A stretch of 64,000 bases of DNA from Rhodococcus sp. 4CII (GTDB taxonomy: Bacteria > Actinomycetota > Actinomycetes > Mycobacteriales > Mycobacteriaceae), in contig NZ_JACCFE010000002.1 of NCBI RefSeq assembly GCF_014256275.1, forward strand, positions 620,001 to 684,000. The letters run 5' to 3'. A program made the position numbers and the translations under genes. Under the pieces are notes generated by a model, which saw only the letters and a list, made by a program, of their open reading frames with translations, did no database searches and was not told the origin of the DNA. Below are positions 43,771 to 52,289 of the stretch, one piece after another; within the stretch, counting starts at the first letter, position 1; the number at the start of each line of letters is the position of its first letter.

Positions 43771-45002
43771 CGTTCGGCGCTGCGCGTCACCACAGCGTCG
43801 TAGTGCCAGCTACCGTCGCGGAACGTCATCGGGGCCATCGACGTGATCGCGTACGGGTACTCCGCGCCGGTGTCGAAGGTGACGCCGTCGATGGACAGAT
43901 CGGTGGTGACCCCGTGCAGATTCTGGACGGCGTCGAGCAGGTCGGCGCGGGTGCATCCCTTCATCTGTTCCAGGGCGGCGACCAGCAGCTGAGCGGTGTT
44001 GTACCCGGTCGCGGCAATGGTGTCGGTGGACTCCAGCGCACCGGCGTGCCGTTCGGCGAACGCCCGCCACTTCTGCACACCCGGGAGCTGGTCGTGGTCG
44101 GTGCTGCTCACGTCGTAGATCCAGTAGAAGGAATGGATGCCCTCGGCGGCGTCGGGACCGGCGGGTGCGAGGACGAAGTTGGTGTCGGTGGCGCCGGAGT
44201 AGATGTATGTCTCCGGTTTCCAGCTCAGCTCGTGCGCCTTCTTCAACGATTGAGTCACGAAACTTGCGGTGGCGAAGTTGACGAATACGTCGGCGCCGGA
44301 GTTCGCGAGGTTGACCACCTGGGAATCCACCGACGGTGTGGTCTGTTCGTAGGATTGCTGCGCGACGATCTGCGTGCCGCTGCCTGCCAGGGCGGACTTC
44401 AGGGCGTCGAGGCTGCCGTTGCCCAGGCTGTCATTGGAATACAGCACCGCGATCCTCGCCTGCGGATGATCGCGCAGGATCTGCTTCGCCCGTTCGCCGA
44501 CCTCCCAGCCGGTCTGGGGATTGACCGCGCCGGCCACGACGGGCCGTGCGTCGAGCGTGGCGAGGAGGTCGTCGGTGCCGGTCATGGGGAACACGAGCGG
44601 GACGTTCTTCTGCGTGAGGTAATCGGCGACGGCGAGGGTCGAGGCAGTGCCGATCAGGTTGTGGATCGCGAACACCTGCTGGTGTTCGACCAGCGACCGG
44701 ACGTTGCTGACGGTGCGCGCCGGATCGTATCCGTCGTCGAGGGCCGTGTAGATGATCTTGCGGGACTTGCCATCGCCCATGGCCACACCGCCCGCGGCGT
44801 TGATGTCGTCGAACAGGGCGGATGCCGCGGTCGCCTGAGGTCCGGCGATCGACTGCACCAGGCTGGTGCCGAAGTGGATCTCGCTGTCGGTGATCCCGGG
44901 GTCGCAGTCGCCTGCGGCGGTCGCGGTGTCGCGGCCCGAACATGCGGTCAGCGCCGCGGTGGCGCACAGGGCGGTCACGCCCACGGCGAGGATACGGTTC
45001 AC
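43767..45002 (-). CDS. LIV-type substrate-binding lipoprotein
   Basis: An extracytoplasmic receptor of 411 residues. The signal peptide ends in a lipobox (ATAALTACSG, Cys about residue 21). The periplasmic-binding-fold type I body has IHFGTSLVQSIAGPQATAASALFDDINAAGGV, typical of Leu/Ile/Val-type receptors, and VLYSNDSLGNGSLDALKSAL. The many catabolic receptors of this family bind aromatic acids or amides. It leads the transporter operon, downstream of the ligase and separated by a hairpin. Confidence 0.88.
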   Translation of the reverse strand: MNRILAVGVTALCATAALTACSGRDTATAAGDCDPGITDSEIHFGTSLVQSIAGPQATAASALFDDINAAGGVAMGDGKSRKIIYTALDDGYDPARTVSNVRSLVEHQQVFAIHNLIGTASTLAVADYLTQKNVPLVFPMTGTDDLLATLDARPVVAGAVNPQTGWEVGERAKQILRDHPQARIAVLYSNDSLGNGSLDALKSALAGSGTQIVAQQSYEQTTPSVDSQVVNLANSGADVFVNFATASFVTQSLKKAHELSWKPETYIYSGATDTNFVLAPAGPDAAEGIHSFYWIYDVSSTDHDQLPGVQKWRAFAERHAGALESTDTIAATGYNTAQLLVAALEQMKGCTRADLLDAVQNLHGVTTDLSIDGVTFDTGAEYPYAITSMAPMTFRDGSWHYDAVVTRSAER

Positions 45003-45072
45003 AGTCGCTCCATAAGGGTGAGGGATGAGTCCGGAAACAGTGCCGGTTCAGGTTTTTCGGGCACCGCTGCGC

Positions 45073-45097
45073 GGCGGCGACGGGATTCGTCGCCGCC
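45073..45097 (-). terminator. Hairpin downstream of the ligase gene
   Basis: GGCGGCGAC (45073-45081) and GTCGCCGCC (45089-45097) pair perfectly with a seven-base loop, 15 bases after the ligase stop. It separates ligase from transporter transcription, probably partially. Confidence 0.6.
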
Positions 45098-45112
45098 GGG
45101 CGGTGTTGTGAA

Positions 45113-46645
45113 TCAGACGGTCGCGCGGGAGAACCGATCGCGCAGATCGCGTTTGAGAATCTTGCCGGTGACGTTCTTGGGGAGGGTGTCGACGAAGACG
45201 ACCCGCCGGGGCACCTGGAATCCACCGAGCTGTTCCCGGCAGGTGGCGATGATGTCGTCGGCGGTGGCGCAGGCGCCGTCGCGAAGAACGACGACCGCGC
45301 AGACCAGTTCGCCCCAGGTGTCGTCCTCGACGCCGATGGCCGCGGCCTCGGCCACCGCGGGATGCCGGTACAGAGCCTGCTCGACGGTCAGGGATGCGAC
45401 GTTCTCGCCGCCGCTGATGATCAGATCCTTCTTTCGGTCGACGATGTAGACGAATCCCTCGTCGTCGCGGCGCACCAGGTCGCCGGTGTGGAACCAGCCG
45501 TCGGTGAACGCGGCGGCCGTCGCGTCCGGATCCTGCCAGTAGCCGGCCATCACCTGGTCGCCGCGGACCACCATCTCCCCGACCTCGCCGGTCGCCACGT
45601 CCTGCATGGTGTCGTCGACGATGCGGATATCCGTCAGCCGCATAGGTTTACCGGCCGCGGCGAGCAGCGCACTCTCACCACCGGCGGCCCGCCTGTGTGC
45701 CTCGTAGTCGAGATGAAGCACGTTGCCGGCCAGTTCCGTCATGCCCATGCCCTGGTAGAAATCGCAGCCGAGGCGTTCGAGTCCCTGACGCAGCACCTGC
45801 GCCGGAATCGCCGACGAGCCGTATCCGATCGCCTGCAGGGTGCTGAGGTCGTGCTCCTCGAGCGTGGGATCCTGGAGAAGGAAGTTGATCATGGTGGGTG
45901 CCAGTCCGGTCTGCGTGACCTGCCACCGCTCCACCAGACGCAGGAACGTGGCATTGTCGTAGGTCCGCAGAATGCCGACGGTGCTGCCCATCAGGTGGTT
46001 GAGCAGCGTGACGTACCCACCGACATGGCAGAGCGGGAAGCAGAACAGGAACACCGTGTCCTCCGGCAACGCCCAGTGCAGCGCGGAGGAGGTGACACCG
46101 CTGACGAGGTTGCGGTGGCTGATCATCACACCTTTCGGAGTGCCGGTGGTGCCGCTGGTGTAGACCAGCCACGCGATGTCGTCCGGCGTCGGACGCACCG
46201 ACGGCGGGTCCGCGGGCCCGGTACCGACGAACTCATCCCAGCCGATCTTTCCCGTGGTCGCGCCGATCGAGACCACGGTGTGCACCGACGGGATCTGGTC
46301 CCGGATCTGCTCGACCACGGGCGCGAACTCGGCCGCCACGATCAGCACCGTCGCGCCGGAATGTTCGATCAGAGTCGCGATCTGGTCGGGGTGCAGCCGG
46401 AAGTTGAGGATGGTCAGCGCCATCCCAGCCATCGGCACACCGTAGTAGCACTCGAAGTACTCGGTGCAGTTGGCGGACAGGATCGCCACCCGGTCGCCGG
46501 GCGCGGCGACACCGAGGAGAGCGCCCGCCAGCCGCCGGCTGCGATCACGCAGCTCGGCGTAGCTGACCGTCTCGTCCTCGAACCGCAGCGCGATCCGATG
46601 GGGATGCTTGCGCGCGCCGTACTCGACGATGTCGCTGACCAGCAT
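45113..46645 (-). CDS. Acyl-CoA ligase (AMP-forming, FadD-like)
   Basis: A 510-residue ANL ligase that makes the acyl-CoA for the pathway. It has WLVYTSGTTGTPKGVMISHRN near residues 160-180, YQGMGMTELAG, WFHTGDLVRRDDEGF, VDRKKDLIISGGENVASLTVE (hinge, with an unusual VASLTVE where IYPAEVE is common) and the adenylation Lys in PKNVTGKILKRDLR. It is encoded 47 bases downstream of the cyclase gene. It corresponds in role to LvaE in the levulinate pathway, though the substrate may differ. Confidence 0.88.
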   Translation of the reverse strand: MLVSDIVEYGARKHPHRIALRFEDETVSYAELRDRSRRLAGALLGVAAPGDRVAILSANCTEYFECYYGVPMAGMALTILNFRLHPDQIATLIEHSGATVLIVAAEFAPVVEQIRDQIPSVHTVVSIGATTGKIGWDEFVGTGPADPPSVRPTPDDIAWLVYTSGTTGTPKGVMISHRNLVSGVTSSALHWALPEDTVFLFCFPLCHVGGYVTLLNHLMGSTVGILRTYDNATFLRLVERWQVTQTGLAPTMINFLLQDPTLEEHDLSTLQAIGYGSSAIPAQVLRQGLERLGCDFYQGMGMTELAGNVLHLDYEAHRRAAGGESALLAAAGKPMRLTDIRIVDDTMQDVATGEVGEMVVRGDQVMAGYWQDPDATAAAFTDGWFHTGDLVRRDDEGFVYIVDRKKDLIISGGENVASLTVEQALYRHPAVAEAAAIGVEDDTWGELVCAVVVLRDGACATADDIIATCREQLGGFQVPRRVVFVDTLPKNVTGKILKRDLRDRFSRATV

Positions 46646-46692
46646 TCAGTTCCTCCTCGAGGCAGGTGGGGTGGCGGCGCTGACGTCGGTGT

Positions 46693-47619
46693 TCACCGGA
46701 TCGCGAGCGGGTTGATCGGAGACCCGACCCCGCGGGTGAATTGCAGGGGCGGTCCGGCATAGAAGAAGTCATACGTTCCGTCGCCGGCGCAGGCGGCGGA
46801 GAGCTCCTCGAAATCGAGCAGCTCGGCGAGCGTCATGCCCATGTCCCGGATGAGCACCATGTGCAGTTCGAACAACGCCCCGGGGTTCTCACCGGGCATC
46901 ACCTCGACCGCCCAGTTGTCCGAACCCACCACCGCGACGTCCCGATCGCGCAGCCAGGATGCACACGACAAACTCAGGCCCGGTTCGCCGGCCATGAACC
47001 CGGCCGGGTCGCGATCGGCGAGGAATTTTGCGCGCCAACCGGTTCGGATCAGCACGATGTCGCCGGGGCCGATCTCGACGTTCTGAGCGGCGGCGACGGC
47101 GTCGAGTTCGTCCGGGGTGATCGCGGTCCCGGCGTCGAGCCAGTCCACTCCACGCGCCCGCGCGACGTCGAGCAGCACGCCGCGCCCAGCGATTCCCTTC
47201 GCCTGGGTGTGGATTCCGCATTTGTCTGCGCCCTTGACGGTGACCCCCGTGCCCGGATGACCGTTGTACAGCTGATCGTCGTAGTGGACATGGGACAGGG
47301 AGTCGTACTGCGAGCCGGCCTGCAGCGGCATGAAGACGTAGTCGTCCGCCCATTTGAAGCCGCCGGGAAGCACCTGCTCCTGCCCGTTCTCGGCCATCAA
47401 TCGGATCGGGTTGATCCGATTGCCTCCGGGTTGCGGCCCCTCGCTGTCGAGGGGAATGCCCAGTTCGTAGATCGTGCCGGTCCGAATCAGCGCCGCCGCG
47501 GCCGCCACCCGCTCGGGCGTGATGAGGTTCGTGGTTCCGCGCTCGTCGTCGGCGCCCCACCGTCCCCAGTTGCTCACCCGTCGGCCCAGTTCTCGCATAT
47601 CGGAAATGGACGTGGTCAT
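46693..47619 (-). CDS. Cyclase-family (kynurenine formamidase-like) hydrolase
   Basis: A 308-residue protein of the putative cyclase family, metal-dependent amide or lactone hydrolases such as kynurenine formamidase and isatin hydrolase. Typical kynurenine formamidases carry HxGTHxDxPxH; here the segment reads QYDSLSHVHYDDQLYNG, so part of the metal set differs, as in the longer subfamily. Other landmarks are GRGVLLDVARARGVDWLD and GDIVLIRTGWRAKF. ATG 47619 has the second palindromic operator 28 bases upstream, and the gene leads the unit with the ligase. Confidence 0.8.
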   Translation of the reverse strand: MTTSISDMRELGRRVSNWGRWGADDERGTTNLITPERVAAAAALIRTGTIYELGIPLDSEGPQPGGNRINPIRLMAENGQEQVLPGGFKWADDYVFMPLQAGSQYDSLSHVHYDDQLYNGHPGTGVTVKGADKCGIHTQAKGIAGRGVLLDVARARGVDWLDAGTAITPDELDAVAAAQNVEIGPGDIVLIRTGWRAKFLADRDPAGFMAGEPGLSLSCASWLRDRDVAVVGSDNWAVEVMPGENPGALFELHMVLIRDMGMTLAELLDFEELSAACAGDGTYDFFYAGPPLQFTRGVGSPINPLAIR

Positions 47620-47646
47620 CCTGCCTCCTCCGGCATCACAACAATT

Positions 47647-47667
47647 ATGACGTGACAGTCATGTCAA
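47647..47667. promoter_or_regulatory. Second copy of the TetR palindrome, upstream of the cyclase gene
   Basis: Half-sites ATGACGTGAC and GTCATGTCAA around a central A match the operator at 34352-34372 at 19 of 21 positions. On the minus strand it provides a TTGACA -35 box at 47667-47662. It links the two ends of the island under one regulator. Confidence 0.7.
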
Positions 47668-47945
47668 CTACGCAGAATTGTGACGCCCAACACCACCGCT
47701 GTCAACACCGAGACCGTCGGACGCCAGTGCGGCGCCGAGCACCGGGCCGAATCGACTGTTTCCCGCGCAATCCACCGACACGCAGGTACGCACAACCGCC
47801 CTCCGACAGAAGTACCGCACGGATCCACGACGTCGAGATATGTTGTCTCAGCAGCAAGGATCTCTCATGGCGGAGCGCAACGAGGGGGTCGCCGGCGCCT
47901 ATGGACTCGGGCGCCCGCGACACTATGAATGCCGGCGGGCCTCCC

Positions 47946-48020
47946 CTACGAGCCGGCGCCGATCAACAGGTTCAACACCTGCGCGACGAAGTTCCGCCAC
48001 AAGTCCTCGGCTGACCCCAT
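47946..48020 (-). CDS. 24-residue peptide with strong ribosome site
   Basis: A tiny ORF starting MGSAEDLWRNFVAQVL and ending NLLIGAGS. A perfect TAAGGAG ribosome site lies seven to eight bases before its ATG, which supports translation. The sequence would form a single amphipathic helix. No family is recognised. It lies in the 520-base gap between the cyclase gene and dprA; the rest of that gap (47668-47945 and 48021-48139) shows nothing I can assign. Confidence 0.5.
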   Translation of the reverse strand: MGSAEDLWRNFVAQVLNLLIGAGS

Positions 48021-48139
48021 ATCTCACTCCTTACGTGACGCTGGACTGCTGATGGTGCAAGCGGTCGTGAGGTGCGCTATACAAAGGTTCTACTCCAGAT
48101 CCCCGTCCATCCGGCGCTTCGACGCGCACTTCGGTCACC

Positions 48140-49294
48140 TCACCTCTGCCGCGACCATCCCGTATCGTCCGACGCGACGAAGCCGTCCATTTCCAGCAAT
48201 GGCAGCACCGCCCGCACCTGCTCGACCGCGACCCCGGACAGTTCGGACAGTTCCCGGACCCCCAGCGGCCCGGCTGTCGGCAGCGCCTCGTACACCAGCA
48301 ACGCGTCGCCCGACAGCGCATCCAGATCACGCACCACGTCGACGCCGTCCCGCAACCCGATCGGACCGGCCTCCTCCACCACGTCACCGGCATTCGTGAC
48401 CAGCCGCGCCTCCCCCTCCCGGATCATTCGGTTGCACCCGGTCGACGACGCCGACGTCACCGGCCCCGGCACGGCCATCACCGGACGCCCGAGCTTGCGC
48501 GCCCAGCTCGCCGTGTTCCGCGCACCGCTGCGCCATCCCGCCTCCACCACGACCACCCCGTCGGACAGGCTGGCCACCAACCGATTCCGCGCCAGAAACC
48601 GATGCTTGGCCGGTGTCGTACCCGGAGCGTACTCACTGATCACCGCCCCGTTCTGCGCGATCTGCCGCAGCAAGCGGGCATGGCCCGCCGGATAGGCACG
48701 ATCCACCCCGCACGCCAGCACCGCGACCGTCAGGCCTCCCACACCCAGCGCGGCGCGGTGCGCTGCGCCGTCGACCCCGAACGCCGCGCCCGACACGACG
48801 GTCCAGCCGTCGACGGCGAGGTCACCCGCAACCTCCGCGGTCACGTGCTCGCCGTACCCGCTCGCCGCGCGCGTGCCCACGATCGAGATCGCCCGATCCG
48901 TCAACTCGTCCACCGGCCGCGAACCCAGCACCCACAACGCCAGCGGTGGTCCCTCGTCGCGTGATCGAGACAGGTTTCCGAAACCGAAAAGCCGCCACTG
49001 CGGCCACTCGTCGTCGTCCGGGGTCACAAGCCTGCCGCCCATTCCCGCCACCAGTTCGAGATCGTGCACGGCCGTATCCACGTGCGCACGCGCGACGGTG
49101 CGCTCCCCCAGCACGTCCGACAGATCACGCTCCCGCACGGCCCGCGCCGCCTCCTCCGGCCCCACCTCCTCGACGAGCCGCGTCAGTGCCGGGCACGGCC
49201 CCTGCACCACCTTCGACAGATACGCCCACGCCACCCGGCGCGGGTCGACTGCACCCTTCGAACCGATTGCGTCACTACGACTTTCCACCGTCAC
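48140..49294 (-). CDS. dprA: DNA-processing protein DprA
   Basis: Loads RecA on incoming single-stranded DNA during transformation; in non-competent species its role is unclear. It has 384 residues: an N-terminal helical part, the Rossmann-like core with ISIVGTRAASGYGEHVT, VVSGAAFGVDGAAHRAAL, VLACGVDRAYPAGHARLL, ISEYAPGTTPAKHRFLARNRL and GSGARNTA-like SGARNTASWA, and a C-terminal winged helix (ALLVYEALPTAGPLGVRELSELSGV). GTG 49294 overlaps the comM stop. Confidence 0.94.
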   Translation of the reverse strand: MTVESRSDAIGSKGAVDPRRVAWAYLSKVVQGPCPALTRLVEEVGPEEAARAVRERDLSDVLGERTVARAHVDTAVHDLELVAGMGGRLVTPDDDEWPQWRLFGFGNLSRSRDEGPPLALWVLGSRPVDELTDRAISIVGTRAASGYGEHVTAEVAGDLAVDGWTVVSGAAFGVDGAAHRAALGVGGLTVAVLACGVDRAYPAGHARLLRQIAQNGAVISEYAPGTTPAKHRFLARNRLVASLSDGVVVVEAGWRSGARNTASWARKLGRPVMAVPGPVTSASSTGCNRMIREGEARLVTNAGDVVEEAGPIGLRDGVDVVRDLDALSGDALLVYEALPTAGPLGVRELSELSGVAVEQVRAVLPLLEMDGFVASDDTGWSRQR

Positions 49295-50799
49295 TGAAAG
49301 CTCCTGTCCCGAAATCCCAACGCGGTGACCACTTGCTCCGGGCCCGGCATGTCCAACCCCGCCAGATCGCAGACGGTCCACGCGACTCGCAACGCACGGT
49401 CGGCACCTCGGGCCGTGATCAAGCCCTTCCGCAACGCACGTTCCACCGGTGCCAGCGCGGGACGCGCCAGCCGGAACTTCTGCCGCAGGGCCGGGCCGGG
49501 TACCTCGGCATTGGTGCGCCACCCGTAGTCGCTCCACCGCTCACCGGCCGCGGCCCGGGCCTGCGCCACCCGCAGTCGGACGTCCTCGGTGCTCTCCCCG
49601 ACCTCGTCGATGAACGCCCCGGTCGCGACGGCCTGCATCCGCACGCGGAGATCCACCCGGTCCATCAGCGGTCCCGACAGCTTTCCGAGGTAACGTCGCC
49701 GGGCGGTCGGTGCACACACGCAGTCGGCCTCCCGGGCCGGCGCGCACGGGCACGGATTGGCCGCGAGGATCAGCTGGAAACGTGCGGGATACCGCGCAAC
49801 TCCGTCGCGCCGCGCGATCCGGACCTCGCCGTCCTCGAGCGGGGTACGCAGGGCTTCGAGCACCTTGGTTCCGATCTCCGCGCACTCGTCGAGGAACAGC
49901 ACCCCTCGGTGGGCGCGACTGACAGCGCCGGGCTTCGCGACACCGCTTCCTCCTCCGACGAGCGCGCTGACAGACGCGGTGTGATGCGGTGCGATGAACG
50001 GCGGCACGTCGATGAGCGGACGCTCCGGCGGGAGGAGCCCGGCCACGGAGTGGATTGCCGTCACCTCCAGCGATTCGCTCTCGGTGAGGGGCGGCAGGAC
50101 ACCGGGAAGACGCTGCGCCAGCATCGTCTTCCCCACCCCCGGCGGCCCGGTGAGCATGAGGTGATGCGCTCCCGCCGCCGCCACCTCGATGGCCCAGCGC
50201 GCCTCCGCCTGACCGACCACTTCACTCAGATCCGCGCGCACCGGTTGCGCGACCCAGTTCACCGGCTCCGGATACTCGAGATCACGCTCCTCCCGCAGCC
50301 ACGCGACCGCCGCCTTCAGATCGTGCGCGCCGAGCACCTCCACACCGCCCACCAGCCCGGCCTCGGGCAACGACTGCGCCGGAACCACGACGGTGGCCCA
50401 GCCCGCGTTCTTCGCGGCCAGCACCGCGGGCAGTATCCCGCGCACCGACCGCAGCCGCCCGTCCAACGCCAGTTCCCCGAGCAGCACGGTCTCACGCAGC
50501 CGCTGCCGTTTCACCTGTTTGGCCGCGTCCAGTACCGCCGCGACGAGCGCGAGGTCGTACACCGACCCGACCTTCGGCAGCGTCGCCGGCGACAGCGCGA
50601 GGATCACCTTCGAATCCGGCCACTCCTCACCCGAATTCGCCACCGCGGCGCGGATCCGGTCGCGCGCCTCCTGCAGCGCGGTGTCCGGCAACCCGACCAG
50701 ATGCACGGCGGGAAGACCGCGGCCGATGTCGGCCTCGATCTCGACCAGCTGGCCGTCCACCCCCGTGACGGCGACCGAATGCGCGCGCCCCAGCGCCAT
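49291..50799 (-). CDS. comM: ComM/YifB Mg-chelatase-like AAA+ ATPase
   Basis: A hexameric AAA+ helicase that drives branch migration of recombination intermediates in transformable bacteria. The 502-residue product has an N-terminal Lon-protease-like (ChlI) domain (IEADIGRGLPAVHLVGLPDTALQEARDR), Walker A GPPGVGKTMLAQRL near residue 218, FIAPHHTASVSALVGGG, Walker B GVLFLDECAEI, and a zinc-like Cys patch NPCPCAPAREADCVC. It runs yraN-comM-dprA with TGATG and GTGA overlaps, a conserved actinobacterial trio. Confidence 0.95.
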   Translation of the reverse strand: MALGRAHSVAVTGVDGQLVEIEADIGRGLPAVHLVGLPDTALQEARDRIRAAVANSGEEWPDSKVILALSPATLPKVGSVYDLALVAAVLDAAKQVKRQRLRETVLLGELALDGRLRSVRGILPAVLAAKNAGWATVVVPAQSLPEAGLVGGVEVLGAHDLKAAVAWLREERDLEYPEPVNWVAQPVRADLSEVVGQAEARWAIEVAAAGAHHLMLTGPPGVGKTMLAQRLPGVLPPLTESESLEVTAIHSVAGLLPPERPLIDVPPFIAPHHTASVSALVGGGSGVAKPGAVSRAHRGVLFLDECAEIGTKVLEALRTPLEDGEVRIARRDGVARYPARFQLILAANPCPCAPAREADCVCAPTARRRYLGKLSGPLMDRVDLRVRMQAVATGAFIDEVGESTEDVRLRVAQARAAAGERWSDYGWRTNAEVPGPALRQKFRLARPALAPVERALRKGLITARGADRALRVAWTVCDLAGLDMPGPEQVVTALGFRDRSFQ

Positions 50800-51188
50800 C
50801 AGAACGCGTCCCTGACATGCTCGATCTGCGGCTGCGGACCGTGCCCGATCATGATCGCGACCACGTCGAACCGCACTCGCGACCAGTGCCGGCGGGAGTC
50901 TCGCAACCACTCCACCGCCAGCAACCGGATCCGGCGCTGCTTCGAGAACGTCACCGCTTCGGCCGGGGTGCCGTACCCCAGGCCCCGCCGCGTCTTCACT
51001 TCGACGAAGACGAGCCAGTCACCCTCCGCCGCAATGAGATCGACCTCGCCGTATCGGGATCGCCAGTTGCGGTCGACGATTTCCATCCCCGCCTCGGTGA
51101 GATACCGGGCGGCCAGATCCTCCCCATGTGCACCAAGCGCGAGATTGTGCGCCACAGCAGCCTCCACCCCGTCCCCCCGGCGGCCCAC
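50799..51188 (-). CDS. yraN: YraN/UPF0102 endonuclease-like protein
   Basis: A 129-residue protein with a restriction-endonuclease-like core: GAHGEDLAARYLTEAGMEIVDRNWR, YGEVDLIAAEGDWLVFVEVKTRRG (the E-D-ExK catalytic pattern) and RRIRLLAVEWL. The exact cellular role is unknown; association with comM and dprA suggests DNA repair or uptake processing. The start at 51188 is the longest option; the in-frame ATG-equivalent nearer the HGED motif cannot be excluded. Confidence 0.9.
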   Translation of the reverse strand: MGRRGDGVEAAVAHNLALGAHGEDLAARYLTEAGMEIVDRNWRSRYGEVDLIAAEGDWLVFVEVKTRRGLGYGTPAEAVTFSKQRRIRLLAVEWLRDSRRHWSRVRFDVVAIMIGHGPQPQIEHVRDAF

Positions 51189-51284
51189 CGATGCGAACCG
51201 CGCCTCGCATCACCGTGCCCGACCGGGGCTCCGGAGGTATCCGCTCGAACTGGGCGAACACATCGGGCTGTGGATGGATCGCAG

Positions 51285-51294
51285 GTTGTGGACA
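51285..51294. promoter_or_regulatory. DnaA-box-like sequence
   Basis: TTGTGGACAA at 51285-51294 reads TTGTCCACAA on the minus strand, the actinobacterial DnaA-box core. It is alone in the 175-base gap 51189-51363 after yraN, so an origin is not indicated. It may titrate DnaA or be chance. Confidence 0.35.
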
Positions 51295-51363
51295 ACTCCG
51301 CACCACAGCGCGCATCCTTACGCAAAACGCGCAGGTCAGGCTTGTCAACCCTGCACAGTCGGG

Positions 51364-52236
51364 TCAACCGGCCGCGGGCATCCACTGGAGCGCGAGAGCC
51401 TCGACCCACTCGGCCGCCGCATCGGGATCTTCGGGTGGCGACTCGACGAGGACGAGTTCGTCGATTCCCGCACCGGTCAGCGCCCCGACGGCGGTGGGAT
51501 CCGCTTCCCGCAGCGCGACGGCCAGGCGCAGTTCCCCGGGGTCGCGCCCCACGTCCCCGCACAGGCGGTGAAGTGTCCGGACGCGTTCGGCGACCGCGTC
51601 GACGCTGTCCAGATTGAACCCGTACCAGCCGTCGCCCCACTCTGCGACCCGCCGCAGCGCCGCGTCGCTGTTGCCCCCGAGAACGACGGGAAGGCGGCGA
51701 TCGCGCGGGGGCTTCGGATTGACCCGTACCGAATCGAAGCGGACGAAATCACCGTCGAACGACGCCACGTCGTCACGCCACAGTGTCCGCATCGCTGCGA
51801 CGTACTCGGCGGTGCGCTCGCCGCGACGGGCGAAGGGAATGCCGAGGGCGTCGAATTCTTCCCTGGACCAGCCGATGCCGACCCCGAGCGTCAGCCGGCC
51901 GCCACTCAACCGGTCCAGCGTCGCCGCCTGCTTGGCCATGAGCACGGGATTGTGCTCGGGCAGCAACAACACACCCGTCGCGAGGCCGATCGTGTGTGTC
52001 GCAGCGGCGGCGAAGCTCAACCCGATCATCGGGTCGAGCCAATCCGCCACCGCGGGGACGGCTATCCGGCCGTCGTCCGCGTACGGGTACCGGGACGCCG
52101 ACCTGTCGACCATCACCACGTGCTCGCCCGACCACAGCGTGGCGAATCCATTGTTCTCGGCGGCAACTGCGACCGCGTCGATCACCGAGCGCTGGGCGCC
52201 GGCGCCGATTCCGAGGGCGTGCAACCCGAGGCGCAT
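51364..52236 (-). CDS. LLM-class F420-dependent oxidoreductase
   Basis: A 290-residue TIM-barrel luciferase-like monooxygenase-fold enzyme, probably using coenzyme F420 as in most actinobacterial members. Landmarks are AVAAENNGFATLWSGEHVV, IGLATGVLLLPEHNPVLMAKQAATLDRLSGGRLTLGVGIGWSREEF and LPVVLGGNSDAALRRVAEWGDGW. ATG 52236. The substrate is unknown. It is not in a clear operon; a decayed AsnC gene lies upstream on the same strand. Confidence 0.87.
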   Translation of the reverse strand: MRLGLHALGIGAGAQRSVIDAVAVAAENNGFATLWSGEHVVMVDRSASRYPYADDGRIAVPAVADWLDPMIGLSFAAAATHTIGLATGVLLLPEHNPVLMAKQAATLDRLSGGRLTLGVGIGWSREEFDALGIPFARRGERTAEYVAAMRTLWRDDVASFDGDFVRFDSVRVNPKPPRDRRLPVVLGGNSDAALRRVAEWGDGWYGFNLDSVDAVAERVRTLHRLCGDVGRDPGELRLAVALREADPTAVGALTGAGIDELVLVESPPEDPDAAAEWVEALALQWMPAAG

Positions 52237-52289
52237 CGGCCGATCGTCCCACAACAGGCCGGCCGAGGTGACCCACTTCCGGCACGCTC

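Noticed and set aside
47702..47923. 73-codon minus-strand ORF between the cyclase gene and the small peptide gene
   Set aside because: No ribosome site, no recognisable domain and Arg-rich shadow composition.
47668..47945. tRNA or regulatory RNA in the gap after the cyclase gene
   Set aside because: No cloverleaf or clear hairpin-plus-terminator could be drawn from the sequence.
51285..51294. Chromosome origin suggested by a DnaA box
   Set aside because: Only one box, no AT-rich region and no dnaA, dnaN or parAB neighbours.
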